NCBI GenBank assembly: GCA_022841465.1
Contig: JALHRL010000017.1
Coordinates: 1 to 64,000, forward strand
Reading direction: 5' to 3'
DNA length: 64,000 nucleotides
Origin: Bacteroidia bacterium
GTDB taxonomy: Bacteria > Bacteroidota > Bacteroidia > B-17B0 > Aurantibacillaceae
The first letter of the stretch is position 1, and the number at the start of each line of letters is the position of its first letter. The position numbers and the translations under genes are program-made. Positions 1 to 11,731 of the stretch are shown here, in pieces. The notes under the pieces were generated by a model that was not told the DNA's origin, ran no database searches, and was given only the letters and a program-made list of their open reading frames with translations.

Positions 1-16
1 GACGCTCTTCCGATCT
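1..16. other. Illumina TruSeq adapter remnant at contig end
   Basis: The first 16 bases (GACGCTCTTCCGATCT) are identical to the 3' end of the Illumina TruSeq universal adapter. They are synthetic and mark an untrimmed contig end. In the minus-strand reading frame they are translated as the last five codons before the edge, so those residues are not real. Confidence 0.95.
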
Positions 17-3000
17 TGTTGTGTAAATCGTTGATTAGTGGTTGTTATATAAGAAATATCTGTATTATTAATCGCCATTTGATAAGTGCTTAACAAAAAT
101 GGGTTTGCCGGAGGCCCATTTTGAACGTAGCTACTATACGGCTGAAAGGTGTAGTTAAAAGATGTAAGATTATTTACCTTAGTTGGATCATATTCACCGC
201 TTTCAACAACTCTACCCAAATTATCATATCTTATATAATTAAATTTTTTTCCATTAGCTCTTTGTTTATCGTTTTGGCTAAATAATAATTTATCTTCTTT
301 TAAATCATAAATAAAATCAGTTCTACCTTCATCTGCTGATTCAGTTGCAACTAAATGATCATATTCATTATAATAGAATTTTTTAGCAAATGTAGCGGCA
401 GGTGGGGGTGCTGTTGGCAATTGATTAGCCGAAACTTTAAACATTAAAGTTAAATTATTATTCAGATTAGATACAATTTGTGCTGTTAAGCTATCAACAA
501 ACATCGAAGTATCACATGGGCTTATATAATTTTTTGGAGCAAGATTAAACCCTTTTAATTTAACTTTTACACTATCTGTGTAAAAAGAAATTGCGGTAAC
601 ATCCTCTAATTCTTCTTCTGTTGAAAAAATAATTTTTGAGTCTCCATAGTCTATTACTTTAGCATTATCTCCGTCCAATATTAATTCGTACTCAAATGGA
701 ATTGGGTTGTTTGAATAACTGACAACAGAACCATTCTTAGTCATTGAATAATAAAACTTTCCCTTAATGCTCAATGATTTTGATATAAATTCTCTTGAAA
801 TTTCATTTTTTAGTTGATTAAGATTAGAAACATGGATTGAATCAGGGATTCCTGTTAATTGATATAAAATAGAATCTTTAGGGGATTGAGCAAAAATAGT
901 ATCGTTGTAACCATTGTTATAAAAGTAAACAGAATCATATGGCGCAATAGTATCATTGGATTCAAATTTAAAATCGGATGAATTGTAAAGTGTAACTAAA
1001 GTATCAAACATATTAAATTCAGGCTCAAAAGAGATAAGCATGCTCTTATATTCCGGAGGACTTACTCCCGGAGTTAATTCTTGAATAGTAAAATCACCCA
1101 CAGGTTGATTTTTATCGCACGAAATTGAGTTACCACTAACTACTTTTCCAACATAAATTGGCTGTTCACCACATGCAACATTATTAGGTGCTTGAGTTGC
1201 TTTTAACCTACCTTTTACATCGTAATAATTTACATTCCATTGAGTATAGCCTAAATAATACTTTACAAAAACATCCATATTTGCAGGTGGACTACTTGTA
1301 TTTAAATAATACGATATTTCTAAAAACAAATCGTCATTGGTATAATTACCAATAAAGGTTATTGACATGTTTCCATTACCATCAGTGTTAGCATTAAAAT
1401 CTGTACCAATGGTAAGCACTTTTTTAGTATTATATAGTTTAATAATCGGCATTATTAATTGAGTGTATGAAGCGCCCAGGGTATTATTAAACTTTAAGGT
1501 ACCAAGTTGTGTTTTTGGTAAATGAACAATAACAAATGAATTTGAAGGTATAGTTTGTTGAACAATACTTCCCGGACATTCTGAATCATCACCAGTAACG
1601 CACGTCGCTAGTACTTTTCCTCCGGGTGTAGTGTAAGTTATGTAATCATGTCCATCAGCATTATATTGAATAGTTTTATAAACATTAGTTACATTATTAG
1701 GCATTGTAGGTGCTGCCGGGTAAACCAATGGGTTAAAACTATCGTCGAGTTCATAGGTGCTATTAAAATAAATTTTTTCAAGTTCAGTACCAGAAGTTGC
1801 ATATACTATCATACTTTCATGCCTGCTTCCCATTTTATGATGAATGCCCACTCCTGAAGATTTAATAGGCCTATTTAATGGATCGTCACTAAAAACGGTA
1901 CGCATGTAAGGATACCTATCAGCTGCAACATTTGGTTCTAAGTTATTGTTATTACTATAATACCAACCCAAATTTCCTTTATAAGAATTATTTACTTCTT
2001 TAGGATTATTCCGTTCACCAGAAGAATTGTTAATTGTAGGAATTACATCATGATCATCAACAGAATAATGCGCATTAGAAGGATTAGCAAAAAATAATGA
2101 GCTATAACAAAAAACATTACCATACTTTGGAGCCGACATAGTTTGCCCTGTTTGTCTTCCATAAGAATCATAAATAACTTCAGAAACTAAAATATTTTTT
2201 ATAGAATTTACTTTCTGTTGAGTTTGAGTTGGTCTTCCGAAATTATCATAGTATTGAATTGCTTCATCCACTATTTTTCCATATTCTTTAAATGTTCTGG
2301 TCATGCGCCAATTTCTATTATTATCAGCACCACAAGTAGCATCAATATCTAAAAGTGGCCCTAACGTATTACCGGCTGGATTTGAGATAATACCACTTCC
2401 TTTAACAATAGCAGATTTAGATGTTAAAACTGTTGGGTATAAATAGTAATTTGAATTATTAAAAAAGCTAGTAAATTTAATGGAATCATTTCTAGCAAAA
2501 TATATTTTGCCATCAGAACCTCTGCCAATTCTCAATACATCTTTTGGAGAATAGGAAAACAAATTGTTTTCTTTACTTTTATTTAATAATAAAGAAACGA
2601 TACCATCTTTTGCCCTAACAAGAAAATAAGAGTTAAAATTTGTGCCGCCAAAATCTAAGGTATCATTTACATCGTACGGTAAATTATTATTAATTGCTAA
2701 TGATGTTAATTGCCTAATGTTAACAATATGAGGCTCTATTATTGAATCTGCATAAACCGGAATGGAATAACTTGTATCTATTTCACTACTTTCCAAACCA
2801 ATAAAACCAAAAAATAAATCGCCAGTACTAGATGTATTTCTTAATTCATACCAACCAATTGAATCTTTCTCAATAATATTTGATGCAATAGAAAGCCCAA
2901 TAGAATCACGTTGAATTGCCCAAGTTGAATCACTTGAAGCGCCCAAATTTTCGATAATGTTCCAATAAGGGGTTACTCCTATAGTAATTGCTTTTCTTAA

Positions 3001-6000
3001 TGTATCTGTTGTAACATTATCTATAATATTAACAGTGTAATTACCTGGACTTAAATCAGTTCTAAAATTTTGTTTAACACCATCATTCCAAAAAACGTCT
3101 AAAGCTCTATCATGAAACTCTGATCCAACAGAATAAACTCCATTGTTTAATACAGTGTAATCTGCATGTTCCTTTTCAAAAGAATAAATAAATGGGACAT
3201 TTCCGGAGGTACCAATATTAAATAAATAACTCCCAACTTGATACGTTTTAATTTCAAACTTTTTATTTGTTGTTGAACTTACTGAGAATACACTAACTCC
3301 GTTTTTCCTTAAATAGAATGTAGAGCCTTCTCTACTTAATTTTAAAACTTCACCCTCTGAAACTAAACCCAAATAATGCCAATTACCTTGATACAATGCG
3401 TAGAGATAATTACCTGTTGTTAAATGAAAACCAAAGTCAATATCAGTCCAAAGACCGGGTGATGTAACCGATACACTATCTAAAAACCCAACAACATATG
3501 GCGAAATAAATTTTGGTATAACCATTTCGCACCAACCATCTGTACTCGAATTTATATGATTGATTGTTCTTGCAGTTGGGGAACCATCAGGAACACCGGC
3601 TGTATCAATAAGAATACTATCATTTCTAGCTATAGTACCGTATAAATATGGCCAAAGAGTTTTATAACCTATATTATAAACATACTTTAAACTATCATTA
3701 TTATAATCTTTAATCTTTAGTGTGTAAGTGCCCGCAGCCAAATTGCTTCTGTTTTTGGTGCTTATATTCTCTGGACTCCACGTGTATTGATAAGGTGATT
3801 TACCACCCGAAACACGAAGTGAAATATTTCCACATGTGTCCTTTCCATCAGGCACTATGTGCTCCACAGAAGCAAACACCTTCATGGCTTGTGTGGATGT
3901 GGAGTCAGCAAAACTTAAGCCAACATTAATTAATTGGCTATTATTAATATGGCCTTTTACTTTCAAACTCTTATTTATTCCTGCTTGTGAATAAACAGTT
4001 GTTCCGTTCTTTTTTAAATAAAAAGTATTGGAAATTCGTTCTATTCTCAAAACATCACCAACTGCAGATGTGCCAATATAATTCCAGCTTCCATTCCATA
4101 CCCAAGTTGCAAAGTTTGTTGTAACATGAACACCAAAATCGATATCATAATGATCGCCTTGATTAGCCGCAATAACACTATCAAGAAAACCTAACACCCA
4201 TGGATTTTCTGAAACTGGATAAACTATCATCTCTGCCCAACCATCTGTATTAGGACGTAAAATATTTTTACTTACCGCGGTCTTGACATCATACCAAGAA
4301 ACACCATCAGGCATTAATGTATCATTTCTATTTATTGATCCATAAAAATATTCCCAATGTGATTTATAACCAATTTTTACTTTAGCTTCTAAACTATCTC
4401 CTTTGGCATCTTTAACAATAAGTGTGTATGAATCCTTAGCAAGATTTGCTCCGGGTACATAATTTGAATACCCTGGCTTAATTAAATATTGAATTGGCTT
4501 CTCTCCGCCATCAAACTGCAATTTTATATCGCCATTTGAATCAATATCATCAGGAATAATATGATTAACGATTGGAACTAATCTTCTTAATTTGTCAATT
4601 GCAGAAGTATCATTAAAACTAACACCCAGATTTGCAAGGTAATCTGATTGGGTACTCACTTTAACCTTAAGCTTTTTATGTGATAATGCCAATGAGTTAG
4701 AATGAACTGCACTATTGTTTTTGTAAAGTTTATAATTATTTCCTTCTCTTTCAACCCTCAAAACATCCCCGCTTTTTACAGTGCTAATTGCAGACCATGT
4801 TCCATTAGCTCGAACAGAAAGTGAATTTGTATTATTAATTCTAATACCGTAATCAATATCATTATAGTCGTTATATGAACTAACGGAAGTACTATCTGTA
4901 AAACCAATAGTTAAAGAATTAGTAGACTCAGTTGCTATATACTGAAACCAACCATTCGTATTTGCAGGTAAAGTATTTTTGGAAACACATGCCCTATTAC
5001 CACTAATAGTAGTCCCATCAGACATCAATGTATCATTTCTTTTAAACACTCCATAATATCTATACCAATCGGTTTTATATCCTAATTTATAATTATATAG
5101 CAAACTATCATTTGCTGCATCTTTTAATTTCAAAGTATAAGTATCAATTGCTAAATTACTAATATGGGGTGTATTTAAACTACCAGGCAACCATAAATAA
5201 GTATAAGGCAAAGTACCTCCTCTAATTGAAAGTTTTATATTGCCCTGATAACTATCATTTGAATAAATTGATTGATGTACAATTTCAGCATGTACACGCG
5301 ATAATTTCTCCAATGAACTTGTATCACTAAAACTTACACCAATGTTTCCTAATGGCTGAGTGCCAATTAATCCTTTAATTTTTAATTTTTTACTTGCTGT
5401 AGCTGCTGCTGTGCGGACTGAAGTATTATTTTTATATAGTGTAAAAGTACTACCTACTCTTTCAATTCGGATTATATCACCCTCAACTGCTGTACCTAAA
5501 TAATGCCAATTTCCGCCTGACCAAGCATAAAAAGCATTTCCGTATGTTAAATGAAAAGCAAAATCAAGATCATAATGATCACCTTGATTACTAACGACTG
5601 CACTATCCAAAAATCCAATCAAATATGGTGAAGAAAATGCCGGCAAAATAAACTGGCACCATCCATCTGTATTTGCAGGTAAAGTGTTTTTTGTTAATGC
5701 AGTTCTATTTGTAAAACCAGAAACACCATTAGATACTAAAGAATCATTATGAAATTTTGCCCCATAAAAATTAAACCAATTAGTTTTGTAACCCATTTTA
5801 TAAATACAAGTTCGTGTATTTGAAGCGTTGTCTTTAATAATTGCTGTATACGTTCCAATTACTGCATCAGTATAATCTTTTGTTGATAAGGCCCCAGGGT
5901 TCCATGTATAAGAATAAGGTGAGGTGCCACCTGTTACTGTTAAATTAATATTTCCCAATGTATCTAATCCATCCAGTTTAACATGATCAAGATAGGCTTT

Positions 6001-6078
6001 TGATACAATTTGAGAATTCATTTTGCCATTAATAGCAAAAAAAAGTGAAATAGATATTAAAAACTTTAACAGCTTCAT
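17..6078 (-). CDS. Giant secreted protein, SprB-like repeats plus YD/Rhs-like region (3' partial)
   Basis: The frame is open from ATG at 6078 to the contig edge, more than 2020 codons with no stop, so the C-terminus is missing. The N-terminus (MKLLKFLISISLFFAING) is a signal peptide. Residues about 30-985 contain four tandem modules of about 238 residues. Each opens with an SprB-repeat-like segment (GGTSPYSYTW, GGTLPYTYLW, GGEKPIQYLI, GGKSPYQYTW; near 5925, 5210, 4497 and 3797). Each then carries a beta-rich jelly-roll-like segment (GYKTxW, GDVLRxER, YKNN). A degenerate fifth copy follows. Residues about 1270-1310 and 1920-2026 carry YD/Rhs-like strings (YYDNFGRPTQT, IYDSYGRQTGQT, RYDNLGRVVE). 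It lies 27 bp after the 143 aa gene, probably in one operon. It probably continues into an Rhs core beyond the edge, which is inference. Confidence 0.85.
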
Positions 6079-6105
6079 TATACTAAAAATTAAATGATTG
6101 ATTAC

Positions 6106-6537
6106 TTACTTTATTGCTGAAAATAATGGAGAAAGATTTCCAGAGCTATCTTCAGTTTGAATTTCATAAATATATGGCTTTAAACTAATAGCGCTGCCAT
6201 TAGAAATGTATACAATATTAGATTCAACTCCGAAAATCAAAAAACCAGCTTCATTTGTTATATTAGATGAATTCAACGAATGATTTGTTTGATAAACAAC
6301 ACTATTATCTTCCTGACTTTTTATTTTAAGGTGTATTTTACTAACCGGAACATTGGCCTTAATTGTAATCGTTGCATTTGAAACCACTTGTAAGTTTGCC
6401 AAGCTTGCTGAAACTGAATTCTGAGCGACAGACTTGTAAGAAACATTAACATTATCTATTGTAGAATGGGTTTGTGAATTAGATTTAACACTTATACCTA
6501 GAAATGTTATAATCAAAAATTTAAACAGATTTTTCAT
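6106..6537 (-). CDS. Small secreted protein of unknown function in Rhs-like operon
   Basis: A 143-residue protein with an N-terminal signal peptide (MKNLFKFLIITFLGISVKS) and a Ser/Asn/Val-rich remainder predicted to be beta-rich. I recognise no family. It lies 11 bp downstream of the 1585 aa giant and 27 bp upstream of the next giant on the same strand, so the three are probably co-transcribed. A part in folding, anchoring or partnering the giants is possible but unproven. Confidence 0.75.
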   Translation of the reverse strand: MKNLFKFLIITFLGISVKSNSQTHSTIDNVNVSYKSVAQNSVSASLANLQVVSNATITIKANVPVSKIHLKIKSQEDNSVVYQTNHSLNSSNITNEAGFLIFGVESNIVYISNGSAISLKPYIYEIQTEDSSGNLSPLFSAIK

Positions 6538-6548
6538 AATTTTAGTTT

Positions 6549-9500
6549 TTATTGTCTTGAGTTATTATATAGATTTTCCATTATTTTTGTGTTTCCAAAG
6601 TTTTTTGTTTCCTGAAACTGATTAATTAAGCGCCCAGCTGCATCATAGTTGTAAAATGTTGCATAATTCTCTGTATTTAATGTTGCAATTAAATTACCAT
6701 TTCTAAAATCGTAAACATTACCAACAATTGGCTCATCTAGCGGATGAAACTTAAAATCATCAATATAAGACGCAGAAGTACTGCTAAAGGATATTAAAAT
6801 ATCACCATGTGCACCAACTGCATTAGCTGGCAAATCAAAATCAATACTTAATAATTTCCAATCACCAACAGTAATATTATCAGAACTACTAACGAGTTTA
6901 TTATAGGTTATTGGTGCAATTATACTATTACTTCCAGTTTTAAAATTTGACAATGAAACAATTAAACTCGCTCCAGGATTTGAATTCTTATGCACCCAAA
7001 GCTTTGCCGTATAACTTCTACTCTTTTCAAATCCTCTTGTGAAAAAAAGTGTTTGTGTATTCCCTTCAATTTTAGAAAAATAATAACCTGAATGAGGCTT
7101 TATAATTTGATTATTTGCCGCCATAGTAGAACTTCTGTTGTTGCCACCATAAACTTCACCTCCAAAATGAATGACGCCCGGTGCAACAGTAATAGTATCT
7201 TCAAAGCCAGAAAAAGTAAATGAATTATAGTTGCCACTTGACAATCCAGCTAGTGGTAATGAATGATTGTATCCATATTTTATGGATGACTTTCTTCCAT
7301 TAAGTCCTTCTGTTTCTATTGTTTTGTTTGCAATATTAAATAAACTTGTTTTCCCTTCAACTCTATAATTAGCTTGCGACCATGGATTAATTGTTTGATC
7401 ATTACTTACAATTCTGTTTTTTGTTTCATCTAAAACATGCCAATTTTTTGTTTCATTAACAATATGATAAATTTGATTTTGAGAATCAAATTTTAATACA
7501 CTAATTGTTTTCTTGTAGGAATTTATTTGTTCTCCTAAAATAAAACCATTTGCATTGCTTTGCATAGAGGTTCCATAGGCATACTTAGTAACACCACTTT
7601 TTTCTAAAACAGCCAACATGTTTTTATTGTTTTCGTTATCGCACTTAAAGCCTAAACCGGAATATAAACTATTTTCATTAGCATAAACCTTATTACTTAA
7701 TAGTACTCCTTCGTTTTTAGTTACAGTTTTTACAACACGTTGATTTAAAGTATTTGGATCATATTCAAAATAATTTGTTTTTTCAATTTCCGAACCTCCA
7801 CTATAATCTTTTGACACTGTTTTATTAAGCACAATGTTGTAATTTTCAGAAAACGACCCGAAATTGTACCTTTCTGCGTATACGCAACTAATAGTTACAT
7901 TTCCCTGGCTATAATGTGTTGCACCTGTCAAATAAGGTATTTCAACATCATCTCCCATCCAATCCCAAGGATTATATTCACGAATAAGATGGTCAGCTTT
8001 ATAATAAAATTGAGTTGAATTCAAAAGCACATTATCGTTGGTATAACTTTCAACTTTATTTATTTTTCCTAATGATTTACTTTCATTGTTCTTAAATTCT
8101 GTTTGGAAATTATATATATTCCTGTTTGGAAATGTAGCGAGAGAAGTATAATCAGAGCCGCCATTTGGGCTACAATAATTAGTTGGCGCATATGAGATTC
8201 CCCAAACTATTGTATTTGGTATTTTTGCTACATTAGCTATAAGAGGATTTTTAATTAGTGAATTATTATAATAAGTGATTTGCTTACCATTGTTGTTTGA
8301 GAATTTATCAATATTTTTACAAGTAACTTTTGTGTAACCTACTTTAGAATTACCTACGTACGGAAATTGATTGTTATAATTAAGCCAAATTTGCAAACCC
8401 GTTCTATGATTTGTTCCTCCAGACATTAAAGGTTTAGGAACAACAGGTGCGTAACCATCTTCATATTCATATTCCTTTATATAACTTTCATTATTTGATT
8501 CGTCAACTAATTCAATTTCCTTTACCCTAACACCACCACCAGGCATTTTTTGATAATTTGCCATGGCATAACCACTCATGTAATAAGGCGTATATAAATG
8601 ATTTTCGCCATAATTTGTACATAAATTACCATCGTTTGTATAAATCCCATTAAAGTTTCCTATATTAAGTTTATAAACGTAATATCCATAAGTAAACAGC
8701 ATCAAAGTTTCTTGATTGCTTGGGCATGGTGGGTTATTGCTGCTACAATCACACTTTCTTCTAAAAGGAATAACATTTAAATATCCTTTTCTAACATAAT
8801 TCGTGTGTCCACTACCAATAAAATTAGACAAATTAGAATTAGGAGGGCTAACATTATAATCAACAAACTCATAGGTAGTTGAACCAGAAATATAATTTGA
8901 AGAACGAATAGGAATAATAATGCTTGGTCTATTAATTTTGTATTTTTGAGCTACACCAATTCCAAACATACTATCCATTCCAGTCTTTACTTGATTATTG
9001 TTAAAATTATTGAATATACCAGGATGAGTTTGATCGGAATATCCCTCTCGCTCGTAATCATCCGTTTCATAGGTAACCTTAATTTTTGATCCTACTGGCG
9101 TTAATATTTCCTTTAAAGACCATGCATCCACATGTGCTGAAGATTCTGGCGTGGTATAATGACTACTTCCGAATGCAACATAGTCATTCTTATAATAACC
9201 CCAATAATCTGCTTTTAATGGATTATAATCCGGATTTTTATCAGAACTTTGTTTATCATAGCTAAAAACAAAAGAAGGAAATACTTTTTTTGCTTTATCA
9301 TTATAAATTACAATCTCATTTAAAGTTAATTTTCCAGACTGTTCATAATTAGAAGATGTTACCGAATTGCTCTGGAAATTAAAAAAATTAAAATGGCAAG
9401 TTGTACCATTGTTAATGCTGTTATAAAATGTAACAGCTGAACCTGCAATTGATGGATTTATTGATGTTGTAGTTGCAGTATTTTCAATATTATTATATAA

Positions 9501-11306
9501 TTTTCTACAAAGAGAATAATCCGTTTTAAATTCTGCACTAATAAGTGAATTGTTGTCAATAACCGTTTTGTTAGTTAGATATTTTGAATGATGCATCAAA
9601 CTGCTTTCGCAATTATTAAATGAACCTGCGTTAAAATTTGAATTGAGATTAGTTAAATTCCATGAATTACTACTATTTAATAGTACACCTGCATTTTCAT
9701 TTTTCATTAAAACTATTCTATCTAATTTCAATAACGGAACCTTTGTATTTGTTCCTAAGTTGTAGCTGTGCTCATCGTTTCTATAGTTTTTGATAAAAAA
9801 AGCTGTGTGACTAGCTGTTTGAATATAATCAAGATAATATACCTGAGATTTTGAGGAGGTTATATTATAATTTTTAGTAAAAATAGGATTTGGTGGAATC
9901 CCACCAAATACAAACTTATTAAATCCTAATTCCAGACCGCCAAAATCTTCAGAGTAGTTATAATATGAATTTGAATTAAAAAAATCATCTTGCCATTTTG
10001 AATATTTATATGCTACCCAATAACCAATATCACCTTGATCTACACATTTATTATTGTTAGAATCAAAATAATCAGGACCGGTTATTGCAGTTAATTTCCA
10101 TGAAGTGGCGTACTTTTCAGGTGTATACACTATTGTAGATTTTTTTATACTATTAGAAGCTGTCAATGAAATGAGATTGTCGTTAGTTTCAAAAGTTTTA
10201 GAAATCTTCTCTTTCGAATATACCGGTAATGAATAATGAAATGTTAAGCCATTGGGGTTAGTTACTTCGATACCACCAATTCCATTTAAATCATAGTCAG
10301 TTGAACTTCTTCTATTTGATGCAGAACCAGTGTATATCCTGTAATCTAGAAATCCTGTTTGAGTAGAATTATTAAATAGTTTTGCTTGATTATTGATTTC
10401 ATTGTTATAATAGTACTTAATAAAGTAACCTGATTTAACTCGATTATTCGGATCAGTCACACTATTATTAACAGTATAATCAGTTGAATTATCAAAATAA
10501 AATTGTGTTTTTTTCTTTGTATTGTTGTACGTTACATTACTAACACCTGAAAATGCTATTTTATTATAATACTCAATTCCTTCAAAAATAAAAGGCTTCA
10601 AATTTCCATAAATTCCAGGGCCACTAATTTGGTATTTATCATAACCTGGTGATTTATAATAAGCATTATTCACATTCATCATCTTATGAGGATACCATGA
10701 AGCAGATGAAGTCACTGGTTTATTGTAATTACTAGGGTCTTCGAACCCAACTGGTAAAGCAAAAAAATCAGAAACAACATACATGCCTGTATTATAATAA
10801 GAATTAGAGGTATAAGCTGAACTAGCTGTAAAACCGGTAACTTTCTCAAAGTTAAATGGTCCAAATGTAAAGTTGTTTCTTGTAAACTTTGCTAAATTCA
10901 AATTCTCGTTGATACTTATGGGTTGGCCAGAATAATCATCAGGTGCTCCTATAATTTGGCGAGATATTTCACCAGGATTGTAGTCCCAACCGAGGCCAAT
11001 CCACGAAGCTTTTTGATTCATTCTAATACCAGCAGAGTAATTAGCGCTAATTGGTACATTTTCTCCATTGGGTCCGGGTACTGAAAGTATAGGTACGGAA
11101 TATCTAAAATCTCCCGTATGTTGATCAACCATACCATCAGCAATTTCTGAAACAGGTAAATTACCAGTTGAATAATTAGTTTTAGAAGTATATTCAGAAG
11201 CAATCGTTGGATATAAAATCTCACAAGAAAAAACAAAAATCATTGTTAAGGCAAATACTTTCTGTTTTATGCTATTATTGTTTAGTTGTCTGCTATAAAC
11301 TTTCAT
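6549..11306 (-). CDS. Giant secreted SpvB/Rhs-like protein
   Basis: A 1585-residue protein with a long hydrophobic signal (residues about 16-36). Residues about 50-125 carry the signature of Bacteroidota SpvB/Rhs-type giants: VDQHTGDFRYSVPILSVPG, then ANYSAGI and ASWIGLGWDYNPGEISR. The middle is a long Asn/Tyr/Ser-rich beta region. The C-terminus ends in a YD-like repeat (YDFRNGNLIATL, FYNYDAAGRLINQF), the hallmark of Rhs shells. I see no typical variable toxin tail; the chain stops soon after the YD repeat, so the Rhs path may continue in the downstream giant. Likely first gene of the operon. Role inferred: cell-surface or secreted shell protein, possibly in contact-dependent antagonism or adhesion. 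Confidence 0.8.
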   Translation of the reverse strand: MKVYSRQLNNNSIKQKVFALTMIFVFSCEILYPTIASEYTSKTNYSTGNLPVSEIADGMVDQHTGDFRYSVPILSVPGPNGENVPISANYSAGIRMNQKASWIGLGWDYNPGEISRQIIGAPDDYSGQPISINENLNLAKFTRNNFTFGPFNFEKVTGFTASSAYTSNSYYNTGMYVVSDFFALPVGFEDPSNYNKPVTSSASWYPHKMMNVNNAYYKSPGYDKYQISGPGIYGNLKPFIFEGIEYYNKIAFSGVSNVTYNNTKKKTQFYFDNSTDYTVNNSVTDPNNRVKSGYFIKYYYNNEINNQAKLFNNSTQTGFLDYRIYTGSASNRRSSTDYDLNGIGGIEVTNPNGLTFHYSLPVYSKEKISKTFETNDNLISLTASNSIKKSTIVYTPEKYATSWKLTAITGPDYFDSNNNKCVDQGDIGYWVAYKYSKWQDDFFNSNSYYNYSEDFGGLELGFNKFVFGGIPPNPIFTKNYNITSSKSQVYYLDYIQTASHTAFFIKNYRNDEHSYNLGTNTKVPLLKLDRIVLMKNENAGVLLNSSNSWNLTNLNSNFNAGSFNNCESSLMHHSKYLTNKTVIDNNSLISAEFKTDYSLCRKLYNNIENTATTTSINPSIAGSAVTFYNSINNGTTCHFNFFNFQSNSVTSSNYEQSGKLTLNEIVIYNDKAKKVFPSFVFSYDKQSSDKNPDYNPLKADYWGYYKNDYVAFGSSHYTTPESSAHVDAWSLKEILTPVGSKIKVTYETDDYEREGYSDQTHPGIFNNFNNNQVKTGMDSMFGIGVAQKYKINRPSIIIPIRSSNYISGSTTYEFVDYNVSPPNSNLSNFIGSGHTNYVRKGYLNVIPFRRKCDCSSNNPPCPSNQETLMLFTYGYYVYKLNIGNFNGIYTNDGNLCTNYGENHLYTPYYMSGYAMANYQKMPGGGVRVKEIELVDESNNESYIKEYEYEDGYAPVVPKPLMSGGTNHRTGLQIWLNYNNQFPYVGNSKVGYTKVTCKNIDKFSNNNGKQITYYNNSLIKNPLIANVAKIPNTIVWGISYAPTNYCSPNGGSDYTSLATFPNRNIYNFQTEFKNNESKSLGKINKVESYTNDNVLLNSTQFYYKADHLIREYNPWDWMGDDVEIPYLTGATHYSQGNVTISCVYAERYNFGSFSENYNIVLNKTVSKDYSGGSEIEKTNYFEYDPNTLNQRVVKTVTKNEGVLLSNKVYANENSLYSGLGFKCDNENNKNMLAVLEKSGVTKYAYGTSMQSNANGFILGEQINSYKKTISVLKFDSQNQIYHIVNETKNWHVLDETKNRIVSNDQTINPWSQANYRVEGKTSLFNIANKTIETEGLNGRKSSIKYGYNHSLPLAGLSSGNYNSFTFSGFEDTITVAPGVIHFGGEVYGGNNRSSTMAANNQIIKPHSGYYFSKIEGNTQTLFFTRGFEKSRSYTAKLWVHKNSNPGASLIVSLSNFKTGSNSIIAPITYNKLVSSSDNITVGDWKLLSIDFDLPANAVGAHGDILISFSSTSASYIDDFKFHPLDEPIVGNVYDFRNGNLIATLNTENYATFYNYDAAGRLINQFQETKNFGNTKIMENLYNNSRQ

Positions 11307-11731
11307 CTTTAATTTGATTGTTTTTTTGACAAGTATATGCGTTAAAACGATTAATTTAAAGTGAAGACATTTTAATAGAAAAGAACTTAATAAAGTAACA
11401 TTCTAGCTATCAGCCTATTTTTACTAATATTAAGAAAATAAAACCCTGTAGGTACATAGGCAATACTATGAATATTATTAGTAGATAATTTATAAACTTA
11501 AAAAGTTAAATATTTCAATATAGAAAAGTAATATTCTAATAAAAAAGCTATGAATAATAATGCTGAATAAATCATTAGGAAGTAATAAATTAAATGTTCC
11601 AACAACATTAATAAATCCTATAGTTATTAATAATGTATTGTTATAAAACTGAAAAACCATGTGTTCACGTAGGTGCAACTAAGTTTTATATTAGTTACTT
11701 TAATAGTTAAATATTAAACTACAATTTAATT
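11307..11731. other. AT-rich divergent intergenic region
   Basis: These 425 bases separate the minus-strand Rhs-like operon from the plus-strand response regulator and must hold both promoters. I find no perfect TAnnTTTG element. The closest is a one-mismatch TATACTTG about 30 bp upstream of the giant gene on the minus strand. A hydrophobic 62-codon frame at 11490-11678 is not convincing as a gene. Confidence 0.5.

Noticed and set aside
1648-3929. Short plus-strand frames inside the giant minus-strand gene (1648-1857 and 3720-3929)
   Set aside because: They lie antisense to a continuous 2000-codon frame with clear repeat domains and show no family features.
11490-11678. 62-codon hydrophobic minus-strand frame in the intergenic region
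   Set aside because: Composition is that of random AT-rich DNA (Ile/Leu/Phe/Asn) with no recognisable motif; treated as non-coding.
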